Assembly (NCBI GenBank): GCA_004380135.1
Contig: QXCR01000048.1
Span: 124,001-188,000, forward strand
Reading direction: 5' to 3'
DNA from: Stemphylium vesicarium
Taxonomy: Eukaryota > Ascomycota > Dothideomycetes > Pleosporales > Pleosporaceae
Length of the DNA: 64,000 nt
Of the stretch, positions 34,493 through 45,003 are shown in pieces. The first letter of the stretch is position 1, and each line of letters starts with the position of its first letter. The notes under the pieces are model-generated. The model was given only the letters and a program-made list of their open reading frames with translations, searched no databases and was not told where the DNA came from. A program made the translations under genes and the position numbers.

Positions 34493-35716
34493 TCAATACT
34501 CCCATCCATCATCTCCACTCTCTTCAAATTCAAGCACCATGTCGACCCAGTTCCCGCCACCGTACTGGCACTTGCTCGGGCCGATCTTCTTAAAGCCTGC
34601 TCTTTCATAGAATGGTATGTATCGGTCTCGGCAGATGAGCGCTACGCGCGAGCCCACGCCAGAGTCCTTGATCCTCTGCACGTAGCTTTGCAATAGTATT
34701 GAGCCGAGTCCTTTCCGCGCGAATTTGGGATGCACGCAAAGCGAGTGCAGACATATCGTCTGACCGTCTTCGTTGTGCCCGATACTGGGAGTCAGTTGGT
34801 AGTTCGTCTTCCAATCCTTTGGAAAGTCCATGGCGTCATCGGTGACAAGAGGCGAGCTCGCTTTCGTTGAGATGATGTGCGCGATCAGTATCCGTTTTCG
34901 GTCACTGTCGGTAGAGTCTACTGAAGGAAAGTCTCGCATCTTGATGACTTCGCCTAGAGGCCCCGAAGTGGTGGGGTAGGCAGATGAGAACAGTCCGCTA
35001 CAAAGTTCGCCGCAAGTTCGCAGCCGGTAGTCGAGCTAGGCGAGATTAGTGCCATACACTGAGTGCTAAGCTAGCGTCAAGATGTTGATAGTATGTGTAA
35101 CGCGGCATCCAACGTAGCAAGGAAAGAGCGTGTGGTACAAGCGGTTGTAACAAGAAAGTGCGAATGAGATGCCACACGACTATTGGCCCCGTAGCGCCAC
35201 GATAGACACAGTGTGGTAGAGATTCGAAAAACGGTTATGCTTGCCAATAAATACAAGTATGAGACATGATGGATGACAGCGTGCCGATGACAAGGTGAAA
35301 TGTGGTGCCCATGGAGCGTGTAACATATATTATGGAGAAGAGCGCATCTGTCGATGCCTGGCAGAGCCCAATGGTGGTAGTACTCGATAATAGAAGATAG
35401 GAAAAGTACAAGGATTCAAAAGTGAGGCGACAGAAATGTTGACGGTCCTCACCTTTTCTCGCGACGCAGCTTCGACCGGATCGAATGCCGCATGCTCCAG
35501 CCAGTCACAATCGTCTAGATCCTCGACGCTCAGCAGCGAGGAGTAGGGTCGGACGCCCATTTGTCTAAGGCGGTCTTCTTGTGCGATATTGGAGCTGCGA
35601 TGGGGCACCAGGCTCGATTGTTGCTCGGGTTCCGGGCTGGAGATTTGGTCCGGTTCTCTCGATAGTTTGGGCATGCTCTCCAGAGTCTTCTTCTCTGCTA
35701 ATAAGTCTCGTGGCAT
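34493..35716 (-). CDS. GNAT N-acetyltransferase (AANAT-like)
   Basis: Two exons, 35716-35453 and 35035-34493, join in phase 0 to give 268 residues. The N-terminal part carries LSVEDLDDCDWLEHAAF, continuing across the splice into LDYRLRTCGELCSGLF. The acetyl-CoA-binding motif A is LHSLCVHPKFARKGLGS, with the RxxGxG-type loop read as RKGLGS. Motif B is DRYIPFYERAGF. The arrangement resembles serotonin/arylalkylamine N-acetyltransferases, so an amine substrate is a reasonable inference. The intron of 417 nt is far longer than others in the window. The ATG at 35716 was preferred because the upstream frame has no further ATG. Confidence 0.85.
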
Positions 35717-36002
35717 CTTGGCGGGAGGTGAACGGGTCGCAACAGGTTCGATGGATCGATTGTACAATGTTACAGCAAGAAGATGGACGAGCACAGATGT
35801 GTGAAGCCGAGGTGCCGTGTCGTGGATTGGTAGGGTTCGTGGTTCCTGGAAGACTCACGAGACGCCCAGCGGCCTAAGCCCCGCCTTTGCTAGCGGTTCG
35901 CTTCGAGTGCCGTTGCAGATCATGGGCTGGGCAGGAGCTGTCCCGAGCAGAGCGAAAGAAGACCGAGTGCGAAGGGAGTTATGCTTTTCGTCCGAACTTT
36001 TA

Positions 36003-36040
36003 CCGTGTCGTGACTTCCGTGTCGTGACTTCCGTGTCTGC
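36003..36040 (+). repeat. 14-bp tandem repeat
   Basis: CCGTGTCGTGACTT occurs twice in direct tandem, followed by a partial third copy. It lies in the intergenic region upstream of DDI1. Confidence 0.7.
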
Positions 36041-36289
36041 TCAGTGAGCGTTACTACAGGTTGCCCAGGCAAGGAGTGTTGGGCATCGGCATCGCCCGAG
36101 TCGTGGCCCCTGGCATGAGGGGCATTTGCCAATGACGTGCAGTGGGATGATGTTAGCGGTGGGGGTTGCAACGCATATGGCACCGAGCGATGGATGGACC
36201 TACAGCGGCTAGACGACTCTCCTGCATGTGTCGTGCGGACTATGGCTGGCGCGGCCTTGAAGATTTCCTGGTAGTTGGGCTGGAGGAAT

Positions 36290-36333
36290 GTATGCTCAGG
36301 GTATACTCAGGGTATGCTCAGGGTATGCTCAGG
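36290..36333 (+). repeat. 11-bp minisatellite, four copies
   Basis: The unit GTATGCTCAGG is repeated four times (one copy reads GTATACTCAGG). It is a short minisatellite with likely length polymorphism. It lies in the roughly 1.3-kb intergenic region (35717-36995), which otherwise shows no gene. Confidence 0.85.
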
Positions 36334-36995
36334 GTACGTTCTCAGACGGACAGCAACCCCGCGGAGAATGTGACGAGGCTTGCGGCTGCATATTCGCATA
36401 CGGACGATAGCATGGGAGATATTGTCGTCGCATGACGCATTTCCAACAACTGCATACCCATCCTCCTGCTCCATGGCTGCCCCGCTTACTCTAAAACCCT
36501 TGCTCCCACACGGCCAACAAACGTCGTTGCATGTGCTAGCAGGCAGTACTCCTTCGCCTGCGCGTCTACGCCCCCAGCCCGACGTCGCTGGTATATTACA
36601 GGTGACGGTCTTGGTGCCCTACGCGATACCTCCACAACATGGCGGCGCTGCAGCCTGTGCCCTCTGATCGCTGATTCATCCGACGGCTGGGTTCGCGGCT
36701 CCACTGCGTTCCATTTCCTTCTAGTAGGACGCCAGGCGGCGACTGTGCACCAGACACTTGCCCATTCACCGCGAGAAGCATCGGCCTTCTGTGAGATCCT
36801 CCGACGGGCGGCGACAAACACCAAGCAACAAGTGCCTCCTTCCATATAAGCAACTGCGCACCGAGACACAATCTCCCGACCCATCCCGCCATCCCGCCAT
36901 CACCCCCGACCCAGACCTCAACCACCCCCCGTGTCACATTCTTTGGCCTCTTCCAGACGTGCCCGCATACGCCCCAAGGCCCGCGCCGAACCGCC

Positions 36996-38410
36996 ATGTG
37001 AGTTTATACCGGAACCGTTGTTGTGCCACCACCCCAAGCCGACTGCTAACCCGCTGCTCCCAGGCCTCGCGTCACCATATCCATCACCGCGCCCGGTACC
37101 CAGGCGGATACCGACCTGCTGACGCTCGAACTGCCACCCGGCAGCACCGTCAAAGACCTCAAGGGCTTCATCGAGGCCGACACCAACCTGTCCTCGGCGT
37201 CACAGAGCCTCTACCTGAACGGCCAGCCGGTAGCCATCGACACACAGACACTAGAAGAGGCCGGAATAAGGGATGGCGAGATGCTGGCCGTCGTTATGCG
37301 CCCCGCACCTCGACAGAACAGGAACCCGGGTAGACCGTCGCAACCTGATCCAGAGGGTGTGCGACAGCTTGTCCTGAACGACCCCCAGCAGATGAATAAA
37401 CTGCGTCAGGGCGACCCGGAGCTCGCCGCCGCTGTCAACGACCCCACTCGCTGGAGAGATACATATGCCATGAGGCAGCGTCAAGCAGAGGAATCAGAGC
37501 GCGAGCGTCAGAACCAGATTGCCTTGCTGAACGAGGACCCTTTCAACGTGGAGGCGCAACGAAAGATAGAAGACATCATTCGCCAGGACCGCGTGGTCGA
37601 GAACCTGCAGAAAGCATACGACGAGAATCCCGAAGGTGGGTTTTGCTGACTTGTTGTTCGAATTCGAAGATATTGACCTCCACAGTATTCACACGCGTAC
37701 ACATGCTCTACGTCAATACCGAGGTCAACGGCGTGCCCGTCAAGGCCTTTGTCGACTCCGGCGCCCAGGCCACAATCATGTCCCCCGACTGCGCCGAGCG
37801 ATGCGGTATCATGCGACTAATGGACGTCAGGTACGCAGGCATGGCACGTGGTGTTGGCACAGCGCGCATCCTAGGTCGCGTGCACCATGCCGAGATCAAA
37901 ATCGGAGGTGCCGTCATGCCCTGCGCATTCACCGTCATGGAGGGCAAAGACGTAGATCTACTCTTCGGTCTCGACATGCTAAAGCGCTACCGAGCCAAGA
38001 TCGATCTCGAGAAGAACGCGCTCTGCTTCGAAGGCCAAGAAGTACCTTTTCTACACGAATCGGAAATTCCTAGGAGCTTTGAAGAAGCGGAAATGAATGA
38101 GCCAACCGTCTCTGGCCCGAATGGAGAGCAGATTGGTGCCAAGACTGGTGCTGTGCGACCAAAGGGTTCAGCTCAAGCTGGTCCTTCGAATGCTGGTGCT
38201 TCATCCTCATCGTCTCAACCCGCGCAATCACAGGCTCAGCCCGCAGCCCCCAAAGCACCTGCGTCCGCTGTGTCAAATTCAAGCCATCCGCGCGAACACA
38301 TTCAGCAACTCACTGGCATGTTTGGCTGTTCAGAGCAAGAAGCTATACAAGCTCTGGAGATGTTTGGTGGCAACGTGGAGCATGCTGCGAGTTTCCTCCT
38401 CGGCGGATAG
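36996..38410 (+). CDS. DDI1: DDI1-type ubiquitin shuttle with retroviral-like protease
   Basis: Exons 36996-36997, 37064-37635 and 37686-38410 give 432 residues. The first exon contributes only AT of the start codon. The intron (GTGAGT...GCTAAC...CAG, 66 nt) is followed by G, so splicing creates the ATG. Domains in order: an N-terminal ubiquitin-like fold (residues 1-78), a helical linker, an aspartyl protease domain with the catalytic loop FVDSGAQATIMS, and a C-terminal UBA (HIQQLTGMFGCSEQEAIQAL). Ddi1 brings ubiquitylated cargo to the proteasome and can cleave some heavily ubiquitylated substrates. The Ser/Gln/Ala-rich linker before the UBA is low-complexity. Confidence 0.92.
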
Positions 38411-38611
38411 GAGAGCTAGTATTTACGCCACAGATCTACAGATGACTTCCTTGGATGAAGAGATGAATGATCATGAACATCGTGAATACGGATATGGCAC
38501 ACGGCATAGCATGCATGTATTACCAATGAAATGAAACACAGCCCCAATGGAAAAAAAACGGGCTTCTCATAACAACTATCCCCGATCTCGTGAAAGAACG
38601 CACCTAACTCA

Positions 38612-40312
38612 CTACCTAATCTTGTACAAACAAGGCTTCAACACCGCATTCTCGGCTTCATCACCCTTATCCTCCTCAGCACCCATCCTCTTTCCCTTGA
38701 GCCCAAACTTGATACCGCCGCCCCTCTGCGCCACAGCCCCTTCCCTCTGATCCTCCTTTGCATTCTTGCCCTTACTCGGATGCGCCGCTTTGACAAACTG
38801 CAACTTGACAAACATCTTATTGCTCAAATCGACCGCGTCACCAGGTCGTTCCGGCAATGCATCGAGCACGAACCCCCGCTTCCTGAGCACATTGATGAAA
38901 GCAGAGACATCCGTGCCTTCCTTGCCCTCCTGCCCATCAACCGCAACAGCAAGCTCCGCCTCATCCGCAGAATCCTCCGGGCCCTCTTCCGGCGGTTTAT
39001 CCGCTTTGCCACCCTTTTTCTTCGGCGGCAATTTCTTGCCATCCATGTTCTTCTTCAGACTACCAATGGAGTTGATAGGCACCCCACCTTTCTTCTTCTC
39101 CACGCGTCCAAACCGCGATTTTATCTCTGAAATCCACAGCTCGCCGCGCCACCGCAGGATGCGATACGCTTCGTCGATGAAATCGAGCCAGTTGGTGCCC
39201 ATCAGCGCGAGGCAGAATATGGCTACGTCGACGCTGTTGTCGGGCACGGGGAGCGCGGCGATGTCGGCGACGGTTACGAGGGGGGCGGAGGGGCCTGTTG
39301 GTTTGGACAGGTCGAAGGAGTGGAAAGTCAAGTTCAGCGATTTGAGATGCGGTTGCAGGCGGTAGGACAGGGACGCGGTACCGCAGCCGAGATCGGCGAT
39401 TGTGCTGTGGCCTTTGAAGTCGCGGGGGAGCGGTTTGGCGTCGCCGCGCGGGGGAGCGATGGCGGCGGGTTCTTCGTCTTCGAAACCGGGGCCGCGGCGC
39501 ACGGCTGGTTTCGATTGGGAGCGGCGGTCTTTTCGCACGTCTCTGGGGCGCAGTTTGCTACGCACGAGGATGCTGTTGACGTAGCCGTCGACGGGGTTGG
39601 ACGGCCAGACTTCGACTTGCTGGGCGAAGCCGCGGTGGTAGTCTTCGAACATGGAGGGGTCTTCTCTGAAGAGCGACGCGCTGTCTGCGGACGGCTTGGT
39701 GTAGAGTGCTTCGTTTAGATGGCGGAAGCGCGCGCTGGCGAGCTTGCTACGCATGGAGCGCTGGAGCGGTGTGAGGCCCTTGGGCTCCGGGAGGAGGTTC
39801 TCGAGAGCGGGTGGTGCTTTGGGTGTGTTTGCTTCGGCTGCGTTCGCGGCGAGGAGCTTGTCGGCTTTGGACTCTTTCTTACGCTTCTTCTTGTCGCGCT
39901 TCGATTCGCCATCGGTAGCTGCGGGCTTTTCCACGGCAGATTTGGCTGGGCTAGGCTTTGCCTCCTCTGCTACGTCTTTGGCTGCCTTTGTGCCGTCTTC
40001 ATCCTGCTGTTTGTCCTTGTTGCCTCCAGCCTTTCCCCTCTTCCTCTTCTTCCCACGCTTCTCATGCGCCGCGTCGTCTGTGGCTTCTATGCCATTGTCT
40101 TCTGGCTTGGATGGTTCTTTGACCTCTATGCCGTTACCATTCGCAATGCTCTCCCACTTCTCCGCCAAATTCTCCGCATTGACTTCTTTCTGCTCGCGTT
40201 TCTCTTTCCGCTTCTGCGACTTCTTTCCAGGTCTATCCTGATCTTTTGGCTTCGGCGCTTCGACCTGCGTCTTGACCTGTGCGGCGACGTTCCATCCCGG
40301 TACGGCGAACAT
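38612..40312 (-). CDS. RRP8: ribosomal RNA-processing protein 8, 25S rRNA m1A methyltransferase
   Basis: Single exon, 566 residues from the Met of MFAVPGW, which matches the usual start of fungal Rrp8. The frame is open 63 codons further upstream. The N-terminal half is Lys/Glu-rich and disordered, as expected for a nucleolar protein. The methyltransferase part shows STIADLGCGTASLSY (SAM-binding motif I), HSFDLSKP, VADIAALPVPDNSVDVAIFC and RILRWRGELWISEIKSRF. Yeast Rrp8 makes the m1A mark in helix 25.1 of 25S rRNA. It is convergent with DDI1, about 200 bp apart. Acidic and Lys-rich insertions (KKNMDGKKLPPKKKGG) sit inside the C-terminal domain. Confidence 0.92.
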   Translation of the reverse strand: MFAVPGWNVAAQVKTQVEAPKPKDQDRPGKKSQKRKEKREQKEVNAENLAEKWESIANGNGIEVKEPSKPEDNGIEATDDAAHEKRGKKRKRGKAGGNKDKQQDEDGTKAAKDVAEEAKPSPAKSAVEKPAATDGESKRDKKKRKKESKADKLLAANAAEANTPKAPPALENLLPEPKGLTPLQRSMRSKLASARFRHLNEALYTKPSADSASLFREDPSMFEDYHRGFAQQVEVWPSNPVDGYVNSILVRSKLRPRDVRKDRRSQSKPAVRRGPGFEDEEPAAIAPPRGDAKPLPRDFKGHSTIADLGCGTASLSYRLQPHLKSLNLTFHSFDLSKPTGPSAPLVTVADIAALPVPDNSVDVAIFCLALMGTNWLDFIDEAYRILRWRGELWISEIKSRFGRVEKKKGGVPINSIGSLKKNMDGKKLPPKKKGGKADKPPEEGPEDSADEAELAVAVDGQEGKEGTDVSAFINVLRKRGFVLDALPERPGDAVDLSNKMFVKLQFVKAAHPSKGKNAKEDQREGAVAQRGGGIKFGLKGKRMGAEEDKGDEAENAVLKPCLYKIR

Positions 40313-41098
40313 GTTGCCGAGTAATTGAAAGCAAATATCGGTATGTGGTTGTGCAAATCTGGAGTTGCGCAAAAAGTTCCTGGCGTAGCTTGAAATTTCG
40401 GGCGGCGGAAGGTTTTGCCGGCATGTGGGGCTTTCGCGCGGAGTTGCTTGTTCCTGGCTGAACAAGCAACGAGAGCACAGGAACACCGAAATGAACATCA
40501 TGTCTTGCTGGTGTACTGAGGTGCGTTCATAAACGCCTCACCCAATACGGTCATAACATATCAACTTTTTGCCCTTAGGTTCTTCACCAGGTTATGCACC
40601 ATAAGAACCTGAGCAGAGAGTCACACGTTGAAGTTGCTATTTACCACAATCCTCCTCAGGCAAATGATCCCAGTAAATTTTCTATTCTTCTGGAGCTTCC
40701 CATTCTTTCATTTTTTTTCTCTTCGAAAAGAAGTCTTATCTTTGGTGCTATCGTTGTAGAATTTAAATCTACTACCAACCGGAAAACTTCGAATCATGAC
40801 TGCTGCCCATAACCTCCAAGTCACCGCAGCGCAGCCGCTAACCGCGAACCGATTCGAACAAAAGAGGGGATATATCCGCATTGAGCGAGATGAAGGCGCG
40901 GCTATATCCAAATTTACAACACAATCACCACCTCGAAACCAGTCATCGAGACTGACTGTCCTTTGTAAACATGTAAACAATACCGCTTAGCGTCACAGTA
41001 CCCGCTCTTGAAACCCTCTTTATCGCAGCCCTGATTCCTTCCTACTGGAACACTCTCACCACCAGGCCTGAAATAGGTCGCAGCTCCAAATTGTCACG
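40313..41098. other. intergenic with one weak small ORF
   Basis: A 64-codon frame starts at the ATG at 40796 after a T-rich leader. It has no recognisable domain, signal peptide or homologue that I know, so I do not call it a gene. The rest is the RRP8 promoter side and the 3' flank of the broken small secreted protein gene. Confidence 0.35.
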
Positions 41099-41329
41099 TC
41101 AATCACTCCTCTCGAGAAGAAGAAGAGCAAACAAAAGAAGAGACGGGTGAGGTGGGGATGTCTTACAAGGGCAAATATCCCCATACACAGGGAAGTTGCA
41201 AGCCCTAGCCGGATCCTGCGCTGAGCAGCAAGCCGGCAATTTCTAAGGCTCAGGATTGGCATCGGGGGCGGCGATGGCTGTAGCCGCAAAGAAGCTCAAT
41301 GCTACGAGAGAAAAGTACGAGAACTGCAT
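41099..41329 (-). pseudogene. small secreted cysteine-rich protein, in-frame stop
   Basis: The ATG at 41329 opens a clear signal peptide (MQFSYFSLVALSFFAATAIA). After 28 codons an in-frame TAG (41243-41245) interrupts the frame. Downstream the same frame continues with LPACCS and GDICPCK, then ends at 41099. The intact gene at 58987 has the same start and Cys layout (FFAATAMA, LPPCCS, ETCPPCK). Both genes have TATAAATACC about 85-110 bp upstream. I find no intron that would remove the TAG. A GTAAGA right after the CPC codons could be a genuine donor, so the 3' end is uncertain. Confidence 0.65.
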
Positions 41330-41412
41330 CTTGCGTGCTTTTTGGAGACTACAAGTTAGTATTGGGAGCTGAAGATGAGTCTGATGGAAGTGGGAGTATA
41401 TCTCAACGCAGG

Positions 41413-41420
41413 TATTTATA
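41413..41420 (-). promoter_or_regulatory. TATA box of the broken small secreted protein gene
   Basis: TATAAATA on the minus strand, about 85-90 bp before the ATG at 41329. The match extends to TATAAATACC, shared with the promoter of the related gene at 58987. Confidence 0.5.
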
Positions 41421-42438
41421 GAGTATTGTATCTCGAGAACTACATAACTCTCAGCTTCCTTACTCGAGATGATGCGTTCAAATCTTGACTATCCACCATG
41501 ATCAGTCGAAGCGATCGTCTTTACAAAAGCCCGAGTTCCGTGATGTGATACACCATACCCATACCCACCATAATGCACACTGCTAACTCGATCACAGTTT
41601 CGGTTTCGTTCTCGGTCTTGGTCTCGTTCTTGTTCTACATTCTGCATTCGCTGTCACGTCCAGGGCATACCTTGCTTTCCAAACTGTAATCCAACGTCTG
41701 CGACCTACTATCTTTAGAAAAATAATAGCACTCTACAGGCCCATCTCATTCTTACCTGCACGTCTGGAGACATCTTTGGTAAACAGCTCGTTCATCATTC
41801 AGTATTAATCACCCCGATCCAGCTTACTATCCATTCGCGATAGGTGAACTGGTGGGCGTGCGGGGTAGACTATTTATTTTTATGGTTTACAAACTCCGGT
41901 GTCAGCACAAGTCAGCAAGCTGACACGGAGATAAGGTACGTCTCAGGCTATATGTGACGCTTGTAGTACGGGGCGCCAAGGGAATTTAACGTTTGGGTAT
42001 TCGGTTGCTGCCGTTGGTGCTAGAGGGTATGGTATTGACTTGGTTCCACTTGTAGGACAAGTCGATGGTTGGAAGACGGATGTTGTGTTTGGTCTAGACT
42101 GGTGATACAGACTCCCCTTGACTACACTCAGTGTAGGTACTCCACTGATCAACCTTCTATACCTTTAGCCGCACACCGTCGTGCTGCAATTTCATGTCCG
42201 ACCCTAATCATTAAACAACAAACACCCGAGTCGGAAAGATACGAAAGGCCCTTCTTAAATCTTCAATAGTTAAAGTTTCTTGTACCAAGCTTGGCTATGC
42301 AACTTCTTCGGCGTCCCGTCTCCGCGCTTATTCCAGCACAGCACGGCACAGCACACCGCAGTCAAGCTTCACACTTTGCATCAGCTCCGCTTCATTCTGC
42401 TAGCGTTTTGAAGTGAACTAGCTCCCAAGTACCCTAGG

Positions 42439-42445
42439 TATATAA
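42439..42445 (+). promoter_or_regulatory. TATA box of the 8-Cys secreted protein gene
   Basis: TATATAA, about 114-120 bp upstream of the ATG at 42559. Confidence 0.5.
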
Positions 42446-42558
42446 GAGTCTTTGGTCTCCGCTTTGTACCTATACATTCATCAACCACCATCTACTATCC
42501 ACAAAACAGTCTTTGACCAATCTTCGAACAACCTTCCTTCCCACAAACCAAACCGAAA

Positions 42559-42789
42559 ATGAAATACCTCACCCTCACAATCGTCCTCCTAACCGCGACC
42601 CTCGCGGCCGCAATCCCTGCGCCAGCCCAATCTCTCAGCGGCCTTGCAGCACGCGAGCTTTTCGAACGCCAAGCTACGTGCACCAACGCGTGTCCTAGCT
42701 CTTCTTTCACGTGCAGATGTACGTCTGGGACGGCGTATTGTTGTCTGGGATCGCCTACTTTTGCTTGCGAGTTTGTTGGACGATGCTAG
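42559..42789 (+). CDS. small secreted cysteine-rich protein (76 aa)
   Basis: A signal peptide (MKYLTLTIVLLTATLAAA) is followed by a short propeptide ending in a possible Kex2-like or dibasic-poor site (ELFERQ), then a compact domain with eight cysteines: CTNAC, TCRC, YCC, AC and a final C. This composition is typical of fungal effectors or antimicrobial-like peptides. No family name can be given. It is a single exon with a TATA box about 115 bp upstream. Mature length is only about 40-55 residues. Confidence 0.75.
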   Translation: MKYLTLTIVLLTATLAAAIPAPAQSLSGLAARELFERQATCTNACPSSSFTCRCTSGTAYCCLGSPTFACEFVGRC

Positions 42790-43039
42790 GGGTCGATGGG
42801 ATAAGAGGGTTTGAGGTTTGGGGAGATGGTGTGGAGGGAGAAGGTGGAGGGAAGAGAAGAGGGGGGGATGGAAAGGGTTTTAGATAGTGTTGCTCTTGCA
42901 CGTTTAGGGGAAAAAAGTAGCAAATATCGACATGAATGTATTTATTAGAATACAGCCGCCACATCTCCACCTTCATGGATTCGCCAATCTGCCATTCTAA
43001 TCATGATACCCATCACAGTCTCCCTCTTCCTTCATGTAG

Positions 43040-44179
43040 TCAAACAAACAACCCCTTAACCAATCCCTCCACAGCATTATAAAGCTGCCCCTCCTTCATG
43101 CCCCCTGTCGCCCTCTCAGTGATGATCGGAATCTGATCCTGACTCACCTTGTAATTCCTTAAGTCAGTGTCAAGCCCCAAGTCCTTGACCAATTTCAGAA
43201 TCCTATCCCCAGCTTTCTCCGCATCTGCTTGCACGTCGCCCGACGCAGCCTCCCCAATCAACGGAAGCAGCCTCGCAATCTGCCCCGCAGCAGCAGAATC
43301 CCTCGCCTTGAGCTTAACAACATGTCCAAGCGTAAGACAAGACGTGATACCATGCGGAATGCCATACGGCGAACCAAGCGCATAACCAAGCGCATGCGAA
43401 AGTCCCAAACCACCCTTGATATTATACCCCAAAAACCCCAGGGAGGCAAACGAAGCAAGTTGCAACTTGGTAATCATATCCTCATCCTTGGGATCTTTCT
43501 GATACCGAGGCAGCGCATCGAACAGCGTCGCCGCACTCTGCAGCGTCAGCCAGCGCGCCGGCATCTCCGTTGCTGTGGGGTGATACAGCAGCTCGACCGC
43601 GTGGTCCATGGCGCGTAACCCCGTGCTCAGCCACAGCCGCGCAGGCGTGTGCAGCGCGAATTTGGCGTCGTACATGACTACGCTGGGAACGAGTTCTGGG
43701 GCGCGGACGCCCGTTTTTACCCCGTCGGCTTGCGTGTAGCCGGCCATGAGCGTGCATTCGCTTGCGCTCAGCGTCGTGGGGATGGCGATGTGGTAGAGCC
43801 AGGTCCCTGTCTTTTCGTGCAGTCGGTAGGAAATCGCTTTCGAGCTGTCGATTGGACTGCCGCCGCCAATGGAGATCACGGTGTCGATGCTGTTGTCTTT
43901 CTTCACTAGCTCGGTTGCTTCGTCTAGTTGGGCGACGGGGGCGTGCTCGCCGATTTTGCTGAATGTGCCCGCGTGCTTGGATCCGAGGAGCGATTCGACT
44001 TGCTTTACTAGTGGTGTCTTGGTGGCTAGCGAGTTTCCGGTGATGATGAAGGCTTTGCTGGATTCATTGGGTAGACAGGCTAGGAGGTGTTGCTTGACCG
44101 AGTCCGGGCCATAATGTAGTCTTTGGAGTTGGGTGGGCTGCCAGAGACCAGAGAGGGGGTGGTTCGTCGCATCTGTCAT
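43040..44179 (-). CDS. iron-containing alcohol dehydrogenase / maleylacetate reductase-like
   Basis: Single exon, 379 residues from the Met of MTDATNHP, a normal length for the family. The NAD(P)-binding part contains DTVISIGGGSPIDSSKA, the group III dehydrogenase GGGS signature. The metal site residues lie in LRAMDHAVELLY, GLGLSHALGYALG and IPHG (His positions). IPTTLSASECT is the conserved block seen in maleylacetate reductases, so an aromatic-degradation role is possible. The frame stays open upstream to about 44611, including a Ser/Arg-rich stretch (NPRYSSTTSRSKPK) that could be a mitochondrial presequence. Confidence 0.8.
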   Translation of the reverse strand: MTDATNHPLSGLWQPTQLQRLHYGPDSVKQHLLACLPNESSKAFIITGNSLATKTPLVKQVESLLGSKHAGTFSKIGEHAPVAQLDEATELVKKDNSIDTVISIGGGSPIDSSKAISYRLHEKTGTWLYHIAIPTTLSASECTLMAGYTQADGVKTGVRAPELVPSVVMYDAKFALHTPARLWLSTGLRAMDHAVELLYHPTATEMPARWLTLQSAATLFDALPRYQKDPKDEDMITKLQLASFASLGFLGYNIKGGLGLSHALGYALGSPYGIPHGITSCLTLGHVVKLKARDSAAAGQIARLLPLIGEAASGDVQADAEKAGDRILKLVKDLGLDTDLRNYKVSQDQIPIITERATGGMKEGQLYNAVEGLVKGLFV

Positions 44180-45003
44180 TTTGGGTTTGGACCTAGAGGT
44201 TGTAGAGCTGTATCTTGGGTTGAAAGTGGGTGTGAGGCGGTTTGCACGGATAAGGCTTCTGCTACTTGATGCTTGCAGCGATTGGTTGGTTGCTTTGGTG
44301 GCAAGGTACTGAGTTATGAGACGTGAGTGTACGAAAGGAAAGTTTTCTTTTGTTAGGGTACGAGTTAGTCGAGGTGCAAACAAGGAAGATGAATTGAAGT
44401 TTGTTAGCAATAATGATGGTGTTGGGTGGCGCGACGATGCGGAAGTAGACGGTTCGGTATGACGTAACTTTGTGTACGACATATCGATGAGGTCGTCCCG
44501 AGGTCTAGATGGTGGGGTACTAGTATGCGCCGCCCACAGATTAGAAACACACTGTAGTATGAAGAGCATCTCCATGGTAAACAGTCGAAGTTGAGAGTGC
44601 AAAATGTTCACTTGGGAGACTCGTACTTGAACATTTCAATCATTCATTGAAGAGCGGAGAAGTAAGCTGAGCGCTACCATCTCACATCTCTAGGCTATGG
44701 TACATTCATTGGCTCCGCCATGGATTACATCGTGCATCCCATATCATCTTTTGCTCGCCAGAGGATATCACTCTTTCGTTATTCCGACATGAACCAAAGA
44801 TCCGTAATGGGTAATAAAACAAACGCTAATGTGAGAAGAGAAATCGTCGAAATATGATACAGAGATGCTCAAACACGGAGAAGGACTTGAAAGTCTAAAT
44901 GTAGAACTGACAGACCGACCGTGACCGGATGCAAGACGCCTGCTTTTTGACGTGAAAAGATAACCAACAGAAACACAGAATAAGAGCTAAGCGATCAAAG
45001 CAT
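44180..45003. other. intergenic, or 5' extension of the Fe-ADH gene
   Basis: The first 430 bp are open in the Fe-ADH frame and may encode a targeting peptide or be 5' UTR. The rest is intergenic and holds the 3' flank of SSC1. Confidence 0.4.

Noticed and set aside
40796..40990. 64-codon small gene
   Set aside because: It has an ATG but no signal peptide, domain or coding bias I can point to.
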